Positions 37,123 to 46,026 of a DNA stretch of 64,000 nucleotides are shown piece after piece (position 1 is the first letter of the stretch; the number at the start of each line of letters is the position of its first letter). The stretch lies in NCBI RefSeq assembly GCF_019599545.1, contig NZ_JAIEZV010000003.1, positions 310,001-374,000 of the forward strand, given 5' to 3'. The notes under the pieces are model-generated. The model was not told the origin of the DNA and ran no database searches. It saw only the letters and a list, made by a program, of their open reading frames with translations. Both the position numbers and the translations under genes were made by a program. This DNA comes from Halobacillus sp. Nhm2S1. Lineage in GTDB: Bacteria > Bacillota > Bacilli > Bacillales > Halobacillaceae.

Positions 37123-37158
37123 ATGTAAAACCGAAGCATTATGCTTCACATTTTACAT
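37123..37158. promoter_or_regulatory. Interrupted palindrome in the sodA leader
   Basis: ATGTAAAA (37123-37130) and TTTTACAT (37151-37158) enclose the perfect 7-1-7 palindrome GAAGCATTATGCTTC (37133-37147), separated by CC and ACA. All 15 base pairs form. It lies 26 bases before the sodA start and next to a GATAAT -10-like sequence, so it could be an operator or a leader hairpin. I do not know the regulator. Confidence 0.5.
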
Positions 37159-37238
37159 TATCAAACGGGATTTTGATTAGCAAATGTTTTGCATCACGAT
37201 ATTAAGAATTCCCTGAAAGAAAATTTTAAAACATAAAA

Positions 37239-37265
37239 AAACAATCAAGCATCACTTGATTGTTT
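37239..37265 (-). terminator. Terminator of the tRNA cluster
   Basis: AAACAATCAAG pairs with CTTGATTGTTT (37239-37249, 37255-37265), with TTTTTTTATG following on the minus strand, 9 bases after tRNA-Phe. Confidence 0.88.
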
Positions 37266-37273
37266 AAAAAGAG

Positions 37274-37346
<73 letters not shown>

Positions 37347-37431
37347 ATGTAAGAGAAGAAAATTTCCTATATCTTCTTTTTGAGGTGTTCTGTGCTTACT
37401 TGTTACAGGAAATTCCGCTGAGTATGTATCA

Positions 37432-37524
37432 TGGCGGAGGAGGAGGGATTCGAACCCCCGCGGGCCGTAAAGCCCCTGGCGGTTTTCAAGACCGCTCCCT
37501 TCAGCCAAACTTGGGTACTCCTCC
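37432..37524 (-). tRNA. tRNA-Ser (TGA)
   Basis: 93 nt with the long variable arm of class II tRNAs, anticodon TGA in CTTGAAA, acceptor GGAGGAG/CTCCTCC, discriminator G and encoded CCA. Confidence 0.95.
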
Positions 37525-37535
37525 GTAACATGTTG

Positions 37536-37612
37536 TGGTGGACCCTGCAGGACTCGAACCTGCGACCGATCGGTTATGAGCCGATAGCTCTAACCAGCTG
37601 AGCTAAGGGTCC
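37536..37612 (-). tRNA. tRNA-Ile2 (CAT, lysidine-modified)
   Basis: 77 nt, acceptor GGACCCT/AGGGTCC, anticodon loop CTCATAA, CCA encoded. It lacks the 1-72 mismatch of initiator tRNA and differs from the elongator Met tRNA in the same cluster. The CTCATAA loop and the GGACC-type acceptor fit the Ile tRNA whose C34 TilS converts to lysidine, reading AUA. Confidence 0.85.
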
Positions 37613-37615
37613 ACA

Positions 37616-37692
37616 TGGGGCGGTTGATGGGAATCGAACCCACGAATGCCGGAACCACAATCCGGTGCGTTAACCACTTCGCCACAACCGCC
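37616..37692 (-). tRNA. tRNA-His (GTG)
   Basis: 77 nt including encoded CCA. Anticodon GTG in ATTGTGG; the extra 5' G opposite discriminator C, specific to histidine tRNA, is present. Confidence 0.95.
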
Positions 37693-37714
37693 ACGTTTTT
37701 CAATTATGTATGTT

Positions 37715-37791
37715 TGGTGGCGGTGGAGGGAATCGAACCCACGACCTCACGGGTATGAACCGTACGCTCTAGCCAGCTGAGCTACACCGCC
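37715..37791 (-). tRNA. tRNA-Met (CAT), elongator
   Basis: 77 nt, acceptor GGCGGTG/CACCGCC, anticodon loop TTCATAC, CCA encoded. It closely resembles elongator tRNA-Met of Bacillus. First gene of the cluster. Confidence 0.93.
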
Positions 37792-37820
37792 AAGTAATAT
37801 CGCTTGCGAGCGACTTTATT

Positions 37821-37849
37821 AATATAACATTTCCTACTTAAGACGTCAA
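37821..37849 (-). promoter_or_regulatory. Promoter of the tRNA cluster
   Basis: TTGACG (37844-37849), 17 bases and TATATT (37821-37826) on the minus strand, about 30 bases before tRNA-Met. A GC-rich CGCTCGCAAGCG follows near the expected start site. Confidence 0.75.
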
Positions 37850-38097
37850 CTGTTTTTCTCTTTCAAATCAGCGACAAAAATAATATATCACGCCCTCCTT
37901 TTCCTTTCAAGGGTTTTTTAATAAAAAACATTGAATTAATTATTCTTTCACCTCACCTTCCTCATTCGTAAGGACCAGTTACCAGAAAAGTGGGCTTATT
38001 GTATAGAAGGGATCGTGTTAAAACTCTCCCCTCGATACCAAACTTTCTACCATTCAACCCTTTCCCCGACATTTCAGGTTGCTTATCCCTCAAAAAA

Positions 38098-38124
38098 AAA
38101 AGACGGCTTTGGCAGCCGCCTTTT
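38098..38124 (-). terminator. Terminator of nptA
   Basis: AAAGGCGGCT pairs with AGCCGTCTTT on the minus strand (one G-T pair), followed by a long T run. Confidence 0.82.
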
Positions 38125-38129
38125 TTACA

Positions 38130-39767
38130 TTATAAACTTTCTTTTTCACCCAAAACTTCCTCAGCAATGTTCACGGCATGGTCACCGATACGTTCTAAGT
38201 TGCTGATCATGTCTACAAATACAATACCTGCTTGCCCTGTGCATACACCTTCATTTAAACGGATGATGTGTTTCTTACGATAACTGCGTTCCATACGATC
38301 CAATTCATTCTCTTTTTGAACAACAGCCAATGCTTCTTCGCGGCTCATTGTTTCAAGAGATCTTGTCGCCTGCTTAACGGTCATTAGCGTAAGGTCAAAC
38401 ATTGTATTCAAATCCTCGATAGCCTGAGGAGTAAGGTTCACTTTATTTGAATTTTTATAATCAATCAGCTCAATGATATTCTCAAAATGGTCACCAATAC
38501 GCTCTAAATCTCTAACAGAATCCATTAGCGCAGAGTGCTTATGACTTTCCTCATCAGAAAGGGAAGCTTGAGAAAGATCAACGAGATAATCAGTAATTTT
38601 ACGATCAAGGTTGTTCAAAGCGTCTTCAATCTGCATTGCGAGTTCAGAGTGCTTCTGCTGCTTATTATTTAAATAAAGGCTTGTTTCTTCAAGACCTTTA
38701 TAAGCATATTCACCCATACGAACAACTTCTTCTTTTGCTTGGTCTAAAGCAAGGGATGGAGATTGTTCAATAAAGATCGGGTCCAAATGCTGCGGCTTGT
38801 GATCTATTTCTGAATCCTTTCCTGGTACCAGTTTAATGACAATCCATGCGAGGACTGCAATGAACGGGAATTGTACAATCGCATTAGCAATGTTAAAGGA
38901 TCCGTGAGCAAAGGCAATTGTCATTTCAGGCTCTAAATCCATACTCGTTTGTAACCAGTTCACATATCTTTCAAAAGGAACTAAGAAAATTAAAAATACA
39001 GTAGCTCCTAACACGTTGAATATGACGTGTGCAAAGGCAGCCCGCTTAGCACCGACACTTGCGCCGATGGATGCAAGAACAGCCGTAATGGTTGTACCGA
39101 TGTTATCACCAAACAATACAGGGATAGCTGCTTGTAGATCAACAAGTCCTTCTCCCAACAACGTCTGTAAAATCCCGATTGTTGCACTGGAGCTCTGCAC
39201 AATTACTGTGAATAAAGTACCTACAATAACACCCAGAATCGGGTTATCACTCATGGATACCGTCAAATCTTGGAATGCCTGTAATGACCGTAGTGGCTTC
39301 ACCCCTCCACTCATTACCTCCAGTCCAAAGAACAAAGCACCTAGGCCGAAGATGGTCTGACCAAAGTTCGCGACTTTCTTACTTTTGAAAAAGAATAGCA
39401 AGAAAGCACCAACAGCAAGGATTGGCAATCCATAAGCTTTAATATCTATACCAATTATAAATGCAGTCATGGTTGTACCAATATTGGCACCCATAATAAC
39501 ACCAATCGCTTGTCTGAATGTCATGAATCCTGCATTGACAAGTCCAACAGTCAATACGGTTGTCGTACTACTACTCTGTACAAGAACAGTAACGACCGTA
39601 CCCGCAATCACACCCATAAATGGATTGCTCGTAAAACGGTCTAGCAGCTCCCTCAAACGATCTCCTGCTGTCCGTTGTAGTCCATCCGCCATATACTTTA
39701 AGCCGAATAGAAAGATACCGAGTCCACCGATGAATTCAAATATCATCTGTTGCACATCGATTTCCAT
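38130..39767 (-). CDS. Na+/phosphate cotransporter family protein with PhoU-like tail
   Basis: 545 aa. Two inverted NptA-type repeats with the hallmark QSSS motifs (VLVQSSSTTT and VIVQSSSAT), GANIGTT and GDNIGTT, in about nine membrane helices, then a cytoplasmic PhoU-like helical domain (about 340-540) with RDLERIGDHFENI and SNLERIGDHAVNI. Probably sodium-coupled phosphate transport, possibly sensed through the tail. The start at 39767 follows GGGTGGAG; 8 further codons lack a site. Monocistronic. Confidence 0.85.
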   Translation of the reverse strand: MEIDVQQMIFEFIGGLGIFLFGLKYMADGLQRTAGDRLRELLDRFTSNPFMGVIAGTVVTVLVQSSSTTTVLTVGLVNAGFMTFRQAIGVIMGANIGTTMTAFIIGIDIKAYGLPILAVGAFLLFFFKSKKVANFGQTIFGLGALFFGLEVMSGGVKPLRSLQAFQDLTVSMSDNPILGVIVGTLFTVIVQSSSATIGILQTLLGEGLVDLQAAIPVLFGDNIGTTITAVLASIGASVGAKRAAFAHVIFNVLGATVFLIFLVPFERYVNWLQTSMDLEPEMTIAFAHGSFNIANAIVQFPFIAVLAWIVIKLVPGKDSEIDHKPQHLDPIFIEQSPSLALDQAKEEVVRMGEYAYKGLEETSLYLNNKQQKHSELAMQIEDALNNLDRKITDYLVDLSQASLSDEESHKHSALMDSVRDLERIGDHFENIIELIDYKNSNKVNLTPQAIEDLNTMFDLTLMTVKQATRSLETMSREEALAVVQKENELDRMERSYRKKHIIRLNEGVCTGQAGIVFVDMISNLERIGDHAVNIAEEVLGEKESL

Positions 39768-39829
39768 GTTCTCCACCCTTTCTTCATCCAAGTTTCATCA
39801 TTTTTCTCTTTTTTAAAACAACCTCACTC

Positions 39830-39858
39830 ATAGTAACCATGGAAAAAACTTTTGTAAA
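39830..39858 (-). promoter_or_regulatory. SigA promoter of the Na/Pi cotransporter gene
   Basis: TTTACA (39853-39858), 17 bases and TACTAT (39830-39835) on the minus strand, 63 bases before the start. I see no clear Pho-box repeat. Confidence 0.68.
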
Positions 39859-39941
39859 GACAATTCATGAATCTTAACATTAAATTTACATTCGCATAAT
39901 GTTAGCATAACTGTCGTATGTTATTGGAATTTTCCGATAAA

Positions 39942-39967
39942 AAAAGGCCCTTATGGCGGGGCCTTTT
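39942..39967 (-). terminator. Terminator of the chemoreceptor gene
   Basis: AAAAGGCCC pairs with GGGCCTTTT; a TTTTTTT run follows on the minus strand. The stem touches the stop codon. Confidence 0.82.
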
Positions 39968-41750
39968 ATGATGCCTTATCTTTTATTGTAGAGACACCTT
40001 CATTTTCTTCACTACCAACCTGCTGGGATTGTTCCTCTACGACTTTTTCATTTCCAAATTGATTCGAGGAAATAATAAGTGAAAGCTCTTGGGTAAGTCC
40101 AATCAAGTCAGTAGTAAATGCATCAAAGGTTTGCATCGTCATTTGTTGTCGGTTAGAAGTTTCCACTAACTCCCCTGTAGAAAGAGACTGGTTTGAGGTA
40201 ACCTTTTTCATACCTTCGATTACACTTTCCATACGCGGCATAACCTCTTTGCCTTCTTTCAACTGATGTTTAGTGGACTCTAATTGTATATTAAACGATC
40301 TCATTCCTTCAGATAAATTTTTGAAAGCATCCTTTGATATATTCATTTGAAGTTGTCTTTCCTGTAATTCCGTTTCCATTTGGTCAAACTGTGTGGAAAG
40401 ATCTCCTCCGAGCGACATGACCTGCTGCATCCGGTGTTCAATATCCACAGCAGCTGTTCTGGATCGGTCCGCAAGTTTTCTCACTTCCTGTGCAACGACG
40501 GCAAACCCTTTTCCATGTTCTCCAGCACGGGCAGCTTCAATGGAGGCATTCAATGCAAGCATTCTCGTCTGCTCTGCAATATCTTGTATTTTGGTGCCCG
40601 AATCCTGGATGTTCAACATGTAATGTTGAAAAGATTCGATTTTTGATGTCATGCCCTGAATTTCTTTTCTAAGGCTGTGAAAAGATTGTTCGACCTGTTC
40701 CACTCCGCCATTTCCTGAAAGAACCGCTTCGTTCATTCTCTCCTGCTCACCAAAAAGAGCTTCCAAAGTTTCATGCAATTGAACGAACACATTGTTTATT
40801 TCATAGAAAACTTCTTGTTGATTATCCATGTATTCTGAAGTTCGGTCACTTTCGTCCTGGGCATGATTCACACTTCTGCTAAGATCCTGATGGACAAGCT
40901 TCAACTTCCTGGATGAATCACCCATCTGTTCTCCACCCTTTTCAAGTTGATCGACAGCCCCTTGAAGGGAAGAAAGGATATCCGCAATCTTATGTATAAG
41001 TTCTTCGTAACTTTTTTTCAACGACTGAATCTCAGGGAGACTCGTTTTTATGGAACTGGCATCACATAAGATGCCATCTCTTGCTTGTTTCATGACACGT
41101 TGCATCTGTTTCACTGGATGAACGATTTTTCCAACAACAAAATAAACAATCACTCCAATGACCAGGACGGTAATGATTCCTAATAACACTGTGTACAAAG
41201 CCATTTGGCGCACGCCACTCATAAAATCCTTCTCCGGTACTCCAAGGACATAAATTCCTTGCAGTTCTTGGACCGGCGCAAAGGATAGTACGTAGCTTTC
41301 ACCAGCCAATTGTATAGTTTCAGTGCCATTCTCTGTACGCAGGAATTGGTGCACAAGTGACTCAGGAAGAGAAGCTTGTTCCATAGCCGGGTAAGTATAA
41401 ACACCTTCTTTGTTTATAAGATAAGCTTCAGAGGATAAACCATCTTGTTGGATGTGCGCTTGTTGTGCATTCGAATACCCTTCCATGCGCTTTGTGAATT
41501 CTTCCTGATCTCCGACGAAAGCATACATTAATTGCTCAGCTACATCCTGAGCCATCAATAACTCACGCTCCAGACGGTCTTGAACAAGATTCATTTGATT
41601 TTCCTCAGCCTTCGTATAAGAAAAGAAACCAATCATAGAAACTGAAATTAGAACAAGAGCACAAACGATCGCTGTTAACCTTATCTGCAAATTGAATTGC
41701 GGCCATCGTAATTTAAATGCCATCGGTTTGAGGCGTATCCTTTTTTTCAT
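39966..41750 (-). CDS. Methyl-accepting chemotaxis protein
   Basis: 594 aa. Transmembrane helix about 25-48, an extracytoplasmic Cache-like sensor domain (about 49-180), second helix about 185-208, HAMP linker ([19 protein letters not shown]), then a long coiled-coil signalling domain with the hairpin-tip region [20 protein letters not shown] and [18 protein letters not shown]. It would control CheA-CheW; the ligand is unknown. The ATG at 41750 was chosen over a GTG four codons upstream that overlaps the ribosome binding site. It stands alone and is not part of the B. subtilis synteny. Confidence 0.9.
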   Translation of the reverse strand: MKKRIRLKPMAFKLRWPQFNLQIRLTAIVCALVLISVSMIGFFSYTKAEENQMNLVQDRLERELLMAQDVAEQLMYAFVGDQEEFTKRMEGYSNAQQAHIQQDGLSSEAYLINKEGVYTYPAMEQASLPESLVHQFLRTENGTETIQLAGESYVLSFAPVQELQGIYVLGVPEKDFMSGVRQMALYTVLLGIITVLVIGVIVYFVVGKIVHPVKQMQRVMKQARDGILCDASSIKTSLPEIQSLKKSYEELIHKIADILSSLQGAVDQLEKGGEQMGDSSRKLKLVHQDLSRSVNHAQDESDRTSEYMDNQQEVFYEINNVFVQLHETLEALFGEQERMNEAVLSGNGGVEQVEQSFHSLRKEIQGMTSKIESFQHYMLNIQDSGTKIQDIAEQTRMLALNASIEAARAGEHGKGFAVVAQEVRKLADRSRTAAVDIEHRMQQVMSLGGDLSTQFDQMETELQERQLQMNISKDAFKNLSEGMRSFNIQLESTKHQLKEGKEVMPRMESVIEGMKKVTSNQSLSTGELVETSNRQQMTMQTFDAFTTDLIGLTQELSLIISSNQFGNEKVVEEQSQQVGSEENEGVSTIKDKAS

Positions 41751-41846
41751 AAAAATAAACACTCCATCTCTTTGATTGATTGCACAAACAAAGTATGACG
41801 ACAGAGTGTTAAGGGATTGTTAATAATGTATTAAGGTTTGGTAATT

Positions 41847-42467
41847 TCACAACTTCTTGACCAGGATTTTTGTACCATCTACTTTCACAACCTTAATTTT
41901 ATCGCCGCAGGTAATCCACTGACCATTTGAAATAGCGCTGTATTCTTCCTCCTCTATTTTTATCGTCCCTACAGGTCTCATATCTGTGAGAGCTTCTCCT
42001 TGTTGATCAAGTAAGTACTGATACGTTTCATTCATGGAATTGTACCCCATTTCTGAGGTCAGTTGGTCATTCAGAGCCATTTTCGACCACATCTTTCTTT
42101 GTTTGAAAACCTTCAGGAATAACAAGGATGCAGATCCGCCTAAAATAACCCCAATAACACTGTACAAACCTGCTACCCAATTAGGTGCGCTGAAGCCGAC
42201 GGCAATGATCATCGTGACAGCGCCAATAATCGCAAGAGTACCATCATTTAATAGTTTTCCATCAATGATCATAAGAATAATCCCCAGAAAATATACGAGC
42301 ATCATGACGATAAACATCTCTGTCTCTAAATAACCTGAGAAGTAGACAGTTATAAAGCCGAATCCGATGATAGCGAACACTCCACGCATGTTTACGAGTA
42401 ATTCACCAATTAGAAACATAGTTCCCAGAAAAGTAATAAATAAAGCGATCCAATCATAAGTAAACAT
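41847..42467 (-). CDS. NfeD family membrane protein
   Basis: 206 aa. Four to five membrane helices (about 5-130) are followed by a C-terminal NfeD OB-fold domain with the diagnostic pattern MRPVGTIKIEEEEYSAISNG, continuing ITCGDKIKVVKVDGTKILV. Such proteins usually pair with flotillin- or SPFH-type partners in membrane microdomains; no partner gene lies here. Divergent from ispG. Confidence 0.8.
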   Translation of the reverse strand: MFTYDWIALFITFLGTMFLIGELLVNMRGVFAIIGFGFITVYFSGYLETEMFIVMMLVYFLGIILMIIDGKLLNDGTLAIIGAVTMIIAVGFSAPNWVAGLYSVIGVILGGSASLLFLKVFKQRKMWSKMALNDQLTSEMGYNSMNETYQYLLDQQGEALTDMRPVGTIKIEEEEYSAISNGQWITCGDKIKVVKVDGTKILVKKL

Positions 42468-42632
42468 GATGGTTCACATCCTCTCCTTAATTACTATATG
42501 TACGTTCGAAGATGTACTTTTGTTTCAGAAGTGCAATTATTTTTTCTCCAATCATCCCATGATATAATGATGACAACATTTATGAGTTTACACAAATTTA
42601 ACTTACAAATGTGCATATTTAAGGTTCCTGAC

Positions 42633-42661
42633 TTCTCATTTATAAAAATAGCCCTTATAAT
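42633..42661 (+). promoter_or_regulatory. Promoter of ispG
   Basis: TTCTCA (42633-42638), 17 bases, perfect TATAAT (42656-42661), 56 bases before the start codon. Confidence 0.62.
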
Positions 42662-42717
42662 GAAGATTGGAATTCATCTTGCATACCTTTTTGTGAATAT
42701 ACAAAGGAGCGATATTA

Positions 42718-43842
42718 ATGGCAATTACGCACAGAAAAGACACTCGTCCCGTAAGAGTCGGCGACGTTACGATAGGTGGATCTGATGAGGTTGTTATTCA
42801 ATCTATGACCACCACCAAAACACACGATGTAGAAGCAACAGTCGCTGAAATCAAGCGACTGGAGGAAGCCGGTTGTCAAATCGTCCGAGTGGCTTGCCCG
42901 GATGATCGAGCTGCTGACGCCATTCCTGAAATTAAAAAACGCATCAACATTCCTTTGGTTGTTGACATCCACTTTGATTATAAGAAAGCTTTGAAGGCCA
43001 TTGAAGGTGGAGCAGACAAAATTCGTATTAACCCTGGGAACATCGGGAAACGCGAAAAAGTTGAAGAAGTCGTGAAAGCGGCAAAGGCAAAGGGCATCCC
43101 AATCCGAATCGGAGTCAATGCTGGTTCACTTGAGCGTCATATCCTTGAGAAATACGGTTATCCGACCGCAGACGGAATGGTTGAAAGTGCCTTGCATCAC
43201 ATTAAAATTCTTGAGGATCTTGATTTCCACGATATCATCGTATCCCTTAAAGCTTCTGATGTGAAATTGGCTATCGAAGCTTATGAAAAAGCTGCGGCAG
43301 CCTTCAACTATCCGATTCATTTGGGGATCACTGAATCAGGGACCCTTTTCGCAGGTACAGTAAAAAGCGCTGCAGGACTTGGAGCTATCTTAAGTAAAGG
43401 AATTGGTAGTACCGTACGGATCAGCTTGAGTGCTGACCCTGTAGAAGAGGTGAAAGTAGCTAAAGAACTTCTTAAATCATTTGGTCTTGCATCGAACGCC
43501 GCAACTCTCATTTCCTGCCCGACTTGTGGACGGATCGAAATTGACTTGATTTCTATAGCCAATGAGGTTGAAGAATATATCCAAACCATCAAAGCACCAA
43601 TTAAAGTAGCTGTACTCGGCTGCGCTGTCAATGGTCCAGGTGAAGCTAGAGAAGCAGACATCGGTATTGCCGGCGCCCGTGGAGAAGGTCTACTATTCCG
43701 TCATGGGGAGATCATCCGTAAAGTACCTGAAGAAATCATGGTCGATGAACTGAAGAAAGAAGTCGACAAGTTAGCTGAAGAACATTACGAAAAAGAGCGT
43801 AAAGAAAAAGAGAAACTTAAACAAGAGCAAGAACAATCATAA
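42718..43842 (+). CDS. ispG: 4-hydroxy-3-methylbut-2-en-1-yl diphosphate synthase IspG
   Basis: 374 aa. A [4Fe-4S] enzyme of the MEP isoprenoid pathway that reductively opens the cyclic diphosphate. It has an N-terminal TIM-barrel part ([27 protein letters not shown]) and C-terminal cluster ligands in SCPTCGR and [11 protein letters not shown]. The tail is Lys/Glu-rich. ATG behind AAAGGAG. The pathway's last enzyme, IspH, lies at 48429. Matches yqfY of B. subtilis. Confidence 0.95.
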   Translation: MAITHRKDTRPVRVGDVTIGGSDEVVIQSMTTTKTHDVEATVAEIKRLEEAGCQIVRVACPDDRAADAIPEIKKRINIPLVVDIHFDYKKALKAIEGGADKIRINPGNIGKREKVEEVVKAAKAKGIPIRIGVNAGSLERHILEKYGYPTADGMVESALHHIKILEDLDFHDIIVSLKASDVKLAIEAYEKAAAAFNYPIHLGITESGTLFAGTVKSAAGLGAILSKGIGSTVRISLSADPVEEVKVAKELLKSFGLASNAATLISCPTCGRIEIDLISIANEVEEYIQTIKAPIKVAVLGCAVNGPGEAREADIGIAGARGEGLLFRHGEIIRKVPEEIMVDELKKEVDKLAEEHYEKERKEKEKLKQEQEQS

Positions 43843-43877
43843 AAAAGGTGACCCCGGATTCGGGGCCACCTTTTTTT
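43842..43877. terminator. Bidirectional terminator between ispG and yqfX
   Basis: AAAAAGGTG-CCCCG pairs with CGGGG-CACCTTTTT with one internal mismatch, beginning at the ispG stop. Confidence 0.85.
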
Positions 43878-44448
43878 ATATCAAGTTATAGATCGGAGCA
43901 AAGAATAATGAAAATGCGATGGAAACGATACTTACAATAATCGCCATATTCCCTAATGTATCGGCTCCACGTCGCTTACCAATGATCCCGAGAACAATCC
44001 CGGCTGCGCCGAGAATTAACGGAGCAAAAAAGAAAGAAAGGATTGCGGCAGATAATCCCAACCAGCCCATCCCCACTTTTACATCTTCCTCTTCTTTCAT
44101 TGTCGTCTCTTTTTCCTCGTTATTCATCGGCTCATCAATCGGCCCTACAGCCGCTTCCTGAGCAAACTCCTCCTCATAACTATCACCATATACAGGTTGA
44201 TCCGGCCCACGACCATGGTCATCTACGGCAACGTCATCAAATTCAGACGCTCTAGTTTCTTTATACCCGGGCTCTTGTCTTAAATCATGGTCTTGGATTT
44301 CTTCAAAAGCTTCATTCAGCACTTGTTCCGTCGACGGCTCATCATGCTCGTCCACGGCTTCTTCATGAACTTGCTCTAATTCATCCCCATGTTCAGGGGC
44401 TTTTTGTGTTTTGTGACGATTCTCAACAGTTTCTTTCGGATCATGCAT
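43876..44448 (-). CDS. yqfX: YqfX-like protein with acidic N terminus and DUF4190-like membrane tail
   Basis: 190 aa. Residues 1-120 are highly charged (many Glu, Asp and His) and probably disordered. The C-terminal 70 residues hold two membrane helices with the pattern GWLGLSAAILSFFFAPLILG, continuing GIVLGIIGKRRGADTLG, seen in YqfX, which also faces ispG in B. subtilis. The acidic region is longer than I would expect, fitting a halophile. Function is unknown. Confidence 0.72.
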   Translation of the reverse strand: MHDPKETVENRHKTQKAPEHGDELEQVHEEAVDEHDEPSTEQVLNEAFEEIQDHDLRQEPGYKETRASEFDDVAVDDHGRGPDQPVYGDSYEEEFAQEAAVGPIDEPMNNEEKETTMKEEEDVKVGMGWLGLSAAILSFFFAPLILGAAGIVLGIIGKRRGADTLGNMAIIVSIVSIAFSLFFAPIYNLI

Positions 44449-44563
44449 AAGAATACCCTCACTTTCTGTTTAAAGAATCATGATTATTATATGGAGAGTA
44501 TAAGAAATTACATGAGGGATTTGATGGTAAAAAAGCGCCTGACTATACGTCAGACGCTTACAA

Positions 44564-45292
44564 TCAATTCGCTAATACTACAGTCGTGTGATTTTCTGCT
44601 TTCTCCTGAATTTCTTCGGCATACCAGCTTTCGGCGTGCCCGTTTTCTTTTTTATATTCCTTTAAGCCGCCCATACCCCGGTGATAAGCCGTGAGTGCTT
44701 CATCCCAATTATCGTACTTGTTTTGTAAAAAATCTAAATAAACTAAGGATAATTGCATGGAATAATAAGGATCGAAAAGCAACTCTTCCTCATAAGGTAA
44801 ACCAGCCATATCAGCGATCCATGGGGCTGTGTTTTTCATAAACTGTGACATCCCATAAGCATGTCCATATTTTGTTTCTGGACCCACGAGGTTAGGATCA
44901 AAGGTTCCTCCTGTTTCCACATTCAGTAGTTCATAAACAAGATATGGATTAATTTCATAGCGCTGTGCTTCCTTAACCAGATACATGGCCCAGGATTTTT
45001 TGAAATTTCCATCACTTTCTTTTACAAGACGGTCGGCCTTTTTTTCAATTTCCGGCCAGGTATGATAGCCATTTTTTTCTTCCCTTTTTAAAGGCTGTTC
45101 CTTCAAATACTCGTTCGTAGACTGTAAGCGCTCAATTTCAAGAGAGAGCTGTTCATTTTTATTTTTCAATTCCTGCTTTTGATCAGCCAGTGCTTTTTCC
45201 TGCTTCTGGTTCCATTGGTTTATAGTAAAGAATATCGCCAAAACGAGCAGCATCAATATACTCGTTGTCCAAAGAGGTTTTTGTTCCTTCAT
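44564..45292 (-). CDS. Membrane-anchored lytic transglycosylase (SLT domain)
   Basis: 242 aa. One N-terminal membrane helix (about 10-27), a coiled coil (about 30-65), and an extracellular SLT domain with the catalytic Glu in LNVETGG, followed by GHAYGMSQFM and AYHRGMGGL. It would cut the MurNAc-GlcNAc bond of peptidoglycan. The ATG at 45292 was chosen over a GTG inside the AAGGAG site. It occupies the place where B. subtilis has yqfU, zur and yqfW. Confidence 0.85.
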   Translation of the reverse strand: MKEQKPLWTTSILMLLVLAIFFTINQWNQKQEKALADQKQELKNKNEQLSLEIERLQSTNEYLKEQPLKREEKNGYHTWPEIEKKADRLVKESDGNFKKSWAMYLVKEAQRYEINPYLVYELLNVETGGTFDPNLVGPETKYGHAYGMSQFMKNTAPWIADMAGLPYEEELLFDPYYSMQLSLVYLDFLQNKYDNWDEALTAYHRGMGGLKEYKKENGHAESWYAEEIQEKAENHTTVVLAN

Positions 45293-45483
45293 ATAATGTT
45301 TCACTCCTTCACTTTATGCACACTGGTACTTTTGCCCAGTCAGCCACTAAACCCATTGGCTTATACTAACCGATTGGTATATGTATTTCAATTGAAACTC
45401 CTATAGACATAATTTTTTAAAAACACAAATCCTTCTCAACATTCATATGGTGTAGTAAATAAGGAGAGAGGGAGTATAAGCCT

Positions 45484-45768
45484 ATGAAGAATGTGGCACA
45501 ACAGTTAATTACCCAGAAATTGAAGCAGTTAACCGTAAAAGAACTACTTTTTTATAGTCAGAAATATCAAATCCCTATAACAAAGGATGAAGCTGCTGCC
45601 ATAGTCAAAGCTTTGAAAAAAAACAAGGATAACCCCTTCGACCCGGATGGACGGAAGAGAATGTTGAGCAAACTCGCCAAAATCACTTCAAAAGATACGG
45701 CGAGATCTGTATATAAACTACTCATGAAAATGGCAAAAGAATATGGAGTAGAACATTGGCTAAAATAA
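45484..45768 (+). CDS. yqfT: DUF2624 protein YqfT
   Basis: 94 aa, basic and helical. The opening MKNVAQQLITQKLKQLTVKEL and the NPFDPDGRKRMLSKL segment are typical of DUF2624 (YqfT), which lies next to nfo in B. subtilis. No catalytic motif is visible and the function is unknown. GAGAGGGAG ribosome binding site. The repeat copy 2 begins about 30 bases after its stop. Confidence 0.8.
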   Translation: MKNVAQQLITQKLKQLTVKELLFYSQKYQIPITKDEAAAIVKALKKNKDNPFDPDGRKRMLSKLAKITSKDTARSVYKLLMKMAKEYGVEHWLK

Positions 45769-45798
45769 AAAACCTAACAAACCTCTATTCTAAATTCA

Positions 45799-45985
45799 AC
45801 AAACGCTCCCTTTACTTGAAGACTCAGTTTCGAGAAGTATGTTGAGTGGATGAGGGCTGCGGGGAATAGCTCGCCACTCCCCCACAGGAAAGCGAGTAGC
45901 TTCTCAGCCACCCCTGACGCCCAACAAGGCAACGAACCCTGGAAACATCTCGAAACTGATTCTTCCACAAACCCGCCATTTACTT
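45799..45985. repeat. Palindromic intergenic repeat, copy 2
   Basis: About 187 bases. Ends GAAGACTCAGTTTCGAGA (45818-45835) and, mirrored, TCTCGAAACTGATTCTTCCACA (45948-45969). The inner left arm GGGCTGCGGGGAATAGCTCGC matches the inverted right arm of copy 1 (1970-2193). Arms here are more diverged. It lies between convergent yqfT and nfo. Confidence 0.65.
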
Positions 45986-45998
45986 TAATAACTAAAAA

Positions 45999-46026
45999 AA
46001 AGAAGGAGCACAAGGGCTCCTTCTTT
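45999..46026 (-). terminator. Terminator of the cshB-nfo operon
   Basis: AAAGAAGGAGC pairs with GCTCCTTCTTT, followed by TTTTAGTT on the minus strand; it begins at the nfo stop codon. Confidence 0.85.

Larger units (their letters stand above)
37792..38129. other. Intergenic region between the tRNA cluster and nptA
   Basis: 338 bases with no supported gene. It holds the tRNA promoter at the left and the nptA terminator at the right. The remainder (about 37860-38090) is AT-rich and I see no structure in it. Confidence 0.65.

Noticed and set aside
39841-39900. Pho box upstream of the Na/Pi cotransporter
   Set aside because: TTTACA and TTAAGA occur but not at 11-base steps; the TTTACA is better explained as the -35 of a SigA promoter.
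45385-45398. Palindrome TTTCAATTGAAA upstream of yqfT as an operator
   Set aside because: Short AT-rich palindromes of this size are common and no regulator or repeat supports it.
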